A stretch of DNA of 64,000 nt, taken from positions 36,786 to 100,785 of the forward strand of contig ONJM01000007.1 of assembly GCA_900318145.1 (NCBI GenBank). Direction: 5' to 3'. The stretch comes from an uncultured Eubacteriales bacterium (GTDB taxonomy: Bacteria > Bacillota > Clostridia > Christensenellales > Aristaeellaceae). Positions 62,102-64,000 of the stretch are shown piece after piece. The position numbers were made by a program, and so were the translations under genes. The stretch's first letter is position 1. The number at the start of each line of letters is the position of its first letter. The notes beneath the pieces are model-generated. The model was not told where the DNA came from, made no database searches, and saw nothing but the letters and a program-made list of their open reading frames with translations.

Positions 62102-63393
62102 ATCAGAGCAACGGCAATAAGGTCACAAACAGAGGGTATCACAAAATATGGCAGAGCTGTGTATTGGCGTTGCTGATGTTGTTTTTGTGCATTCCTGCCG
62201 TTTCCGCAGAGCTGGCTTCTGATAATGAAGCTATCATGACTGTGGCAGAGGCCAGCGCGATGTTTTCACAGGAGCCCTGGGTTTCAGAGAAGGAAGATTC
62301 AACGCTCCTTCTCAATGCAGACGGAACCGGTATATACACTATCAACGGAAAGGAACATGAAGGCACCTGGGTTGCCGACAGCAATCATTCCGGTATTTTT
62401 ACCTATGATCACTACGGGGTACATGAGGCCGCCTTCAGTGTGAAGCAGAACGCCGGTGAGCTGATCCTGACGATTGACGGAAACAGGTTTGTCCAGCAGA
62501 GTACTGCCAAGGCCAGGCAGGAAGAACAGGAAATTGCTCTGCGCGCTGCTCAGGAAGAAGCGGAAAGCAGGATTTATCACCTGTCTCTGAACGAAACATT
62601 GGACCTGGACTTCGGAACGCTGACCGTTGAGAAAGTCAAGGTGTACAGATGCGCTGAACAGGTCATTCCAGTAGACGAGCTCACTTATCCCTATAAACCG
62701 GATCCGGAGTTCCGTTACCTGATGCTGGTCGGGCGGGCAGAAAACAAACTGGATACGTTGGTTTCGCTCAATAATATATATGCAGAAGCTGAAATAGACG
62801 GTATCACCTATTCGATGGAAAGCATCAATCGCATCGGCCACAGTAATTTATCTTCCGGCTCTGCTAAAGGGAACTCCGACGGGCTGTGGTGTCTGTCTGC
62901 AAAAATTCCGGCGTCAACTGCGGAAAGTTTTGCATCAGCAGCTGTCCGATTCAGCTTCAAAAAAAAGTTTACCTCCATCAAGAACTTTTCCGAAGGTGAA
63001 TACTTCTTCCAACTGGACATTGACGGGGAAATGGCTGTAGCTGCAAGGCTGGATGACCCTCGTGAAATTGCGTATTTTGAGGAGACCGCGCTTCCGCTTC
63101 CGATGAGCTATTGCAACGTTAAGCAATATCAAAGCGGCGGGTATGTCGGCGTGATCAATTACTATATATATCAGTCAGCATTTGAAGGCGATCCCATTTT
63201 GCCTGAATATGAAAAATATATCAATGCGCTGAAGGAAGCCGGATTTGAGTTTTCCGACGCGAAAGATTTTTATGACCACGATTCCTACATGATTAAAAAA
63301 GACGGAAAACTCTATGGCTGGCTCCGGAAGATCAAAAGTGATTTTCAAGAAATAAGCACATTCCGGGTAACGCTCCCTATTTTTAAGGAATAA
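62092..63393 (+). CDS. Exported protein with lipocalin-like domain, accessory
   Basis: A 433-residue protein. A hydrophobic signal or anchor segment (about residues 22-38, VLALLMLFLCIPAVSA) is followed by a small beta domain (LLLNADGTGIYTINGKEHEGTWVADS) resembling that of the exported protein at 6842-8014. A charged, coiled-coil-like stretch (residues about 138-155) comes next, then a large C-terminal domain (about 156-430) with no recognised fold. AAGAAGGG lies ten bases upstream. Coupled in position with the 94-residue gene. Function unknown. Confidence 0.7.
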   Translation: MKINQSNGNKVTNRGYHKIWQSCVLALLMLFLCIPAVSAELASDNEAIMTVAEASAMFSQEPWVSEKEDSTLLLNADGTGIYTINGKEHEGTWVADSNHSGIFTYDHYGVHEAAFSVKQNAGELILTIDGNRFVQQSTAKARQEEQEIALRAAQEEAESRIYHLSLNETLDLDFGTLTVEKVKVYRCAEQVIPVDELTYPYKPDPEFRYLMLVGRAENKLDTLVSLNNIYAEAEIDGITYSMESINRIGHSNLSSGSAKGNSDGLWCLSAKIPASTAESFASAAVRFSFKKKFTSIKNFSEGEYFFQLDIDGEMAVAARLDDPREIAYFEETALPLPMSYCNVKQYQSGGYVGVINYYIYQSAFEGDPILPEYEKYINALKEAGFEFSDAKDFYDHDSYMIKKDGKLYGWLRKIKSDFQEISTFRVTLPIFKE

Positions 63394-63450
63394 ATCCATT
63401 CCACATTTTGATCATGCTGTCGATACTGTTTTCCAAACGTATCCGGTCGG

Positions 63451-63539
63451 CCTCCTGTTGACGCGAAAAATATGTGCCTTGGCGTGGAAGACGAACAATG
63501 CTGAAAGAAAAGAAGGGATAAATAAACACATGAAGATCA
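63451..63539 (+). repeat. Duplicated gene-boundary segment, copy B (gene relic)
   Basis: Matches 62014-62101 over about 88 bases, including a frame-shifted remnant of the last codons of a 94-residue-type gene (a one-base deletion near 63460), its stop region and the AGAAGGG leading to ATGAAGAT. The rest of that second gene is missing, so this is a relic of a duplication or recombination. Confidence 0.75.
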
Positions 63540-63745
63540 TTCTGGATACCAACAAGAAAACAATTACTGTTCCTTACAACTATTCAGAAAAACTGGCTGA
63601 AATGAACCGCATTGCGCAGGAATTCGGCGGCGACAGCGTGGTAAAGCAGACGTTCACCGGTTACATCGACAGGATTTGGAAAGAATGTATAGCAGATTCC
63701 GAGCGGCATGTAGTGACCGCGCAGAAGCCAAAGAGGTCAAAGTAA
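63530..63745 (+). CDS. Small cytosolic protein, possibly mobile-element associated
   Basis: A 71-residue protein (MKIILDTNKKTITVPYNYSEKLAEMN...). It resembles short hypothetical proteins I associate with prophages and integrative elements, from memory and without a search. AGAAGGGATAAATAAACAC precedes the ATG and comes from the duplicated segment. No function. Confidence 0.6.
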   Translation: MKIILDTNKKTITVPYNYSEKLAEMNRIAQEFGGDSVVKQTFTGYIDRIWKECIADSERHVVTAQKPKRSK

Positions 63746-63764
63746 TAAGGGCGCAATAAGAGTA

Positions 63765-63941
63765 ATGCCGGATGAGATTGTCCGCATTCGGCAGTTTTAC
63801 AATCAATACGGCATGGGCCGTACGACCCGGTACATCAAGCTGCAAGGCACGCCTGCGATCGTAAAGCTCACGTACAGAGAAATAATACGTAATAATATGA
63901 CGAGGGTGCGCCAGTTCGGCGTTTGTAATACAGTTCGGTGA
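63765..63941 (+). pseudogene. Small gene apparently interrupted by a group II intron
   Basis: A 58-codon frame starting ATGCCGGATGAGATTG. The first 47 codons (63765-63905) look protein-like: MPDEIVRIRQFYNQYGMGRTTRYIK, then LQGTPAIVKLTYREIIRNNMTR. After codon 47 the sequence turns into GTGCG, the group II intron 5' consensus, and the frame then ends at TGA 63939-63941. Its 3' exon must lie beyond the window. No good ribosome-binding site is seen. Function unknown. Confidence 0.5.
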
Positions 63942-64000
63942 GAGTCCAAACCCGGAAAAGCCGTAGCAGGCAGCCGGTACACAGCCTTGGAGCCTAGGTC
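63906..64000 (+). mobile_element. 5' end of a group II intron (truncated by window)
   Basis: The segment begins GTGCGCC, matching the GUGYG 5' splice-site consensus, and continues with GGTGAGAGTCC, AAGCCGTAGCAGGCAGCC and AGCCTTGGAGCC. These are typical of the domain I region of bacterial group II introns by my recognition. The reverse-transcriptase gene and 3' end would be downstream, outside the window. Confidence 0.6.

Noticed and set aside
1-64000. tRNA, rRNA or CRISPR
   Set aside because: No cloverleaf, rRNA-like sequence or regularly spaced 25-40-base repeats were noticed by eye.

Overview
The window (about 57% G+C, falling noticeably in the last 4 kb) reads as the chromosome of an anaerobic member of the Bacillota, class Clostridia, most plausibly an uncultured gut or rumen lineage. 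This is an inference from gene content: a Gram-positive PolC, a two-gene SUF system, DegV, FloA/NfeD, a SpoIIE-type phosphatase, rubredoxin, xylan-type carbohydrate genes, and CtsR-like operator sequences. No rRNA, tRNA, CRISPR array or complete insertion sequence was recognised.

Layout. 1-6.8 kb: a rightward housekeeping run, polC (5' end cut by the window), a DivIC/FtsB-like gene, a Ppx/GppA phosphatase and sufC-sufB. 6.8-17.1 kb: a leftward block with an exported lipocalin-like protein, DegV, a GH31 glucosidase, an nfeD-floA-small membrane protein operon, a MATE exporter, hsp20 under apparent CtsR control, a DUF1858 protein, ThrH and a 50-residue rubredoxin. 17.3-26.3 kb: a carbohydrate locus with two LplB/YtcP-type permeases and a solute-binding protein, an AraC regulator, two coupled Gfo/Idh/MocA oxidoreductases, a CE1-like esterase and a GH10 xylanase without a signal peptide. 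A shared ATTTGCATAC motif lies before both the permease operon and araC.

26.4-28.5 kb: an HxxxDG acyltransferase coupled to a zinc-ribbon membrane protein. 28.5-40.5 kb: an eight-gene, tightly coupled operon (832-residue exported protein, ABC ATPase, ABC permease, coiled-coil membrane protein, MoxR ATPase, DUF58, two VWA membrane proteins). It is the most system-like block of the window and its purpose is not evident. 40.6-45.9 kb: XRE-cupin regulator followed by potABCD, with a strong promoter and a palindromic operator-like site in front. 45.9-55.6 kb: mostly leftward genes: a large esterase, CapA-like protein, ABC exporter, xylose-isomerase-like TIM barrel and a membrane PP2C/SpoIIE phosphatase, with one rightward GIY-YIG gene, then a DUF362 protein.

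55.7-64.0 kb: pepF, a Nudix hydrolase, and an accessory-looking tail with exported or membrane proteins of unknown function, two divergent XRE regulators (one membrane-anchored), repeat arrays and a duplicated gene-boundary relic. The tail ends in a small ORF apparently interrupted after codon 47 by the 5' end of a group II intron that runs out of the window.

Genes are mostly packed in short operons with 4-base start/stop overlaps and good AGGAGG-type ribosome-binding sites. These sites moved many starts inward from the longest possible reading frame. Two small genes (rubredoxin and the intron-interrupted frame) are below 60 codons.
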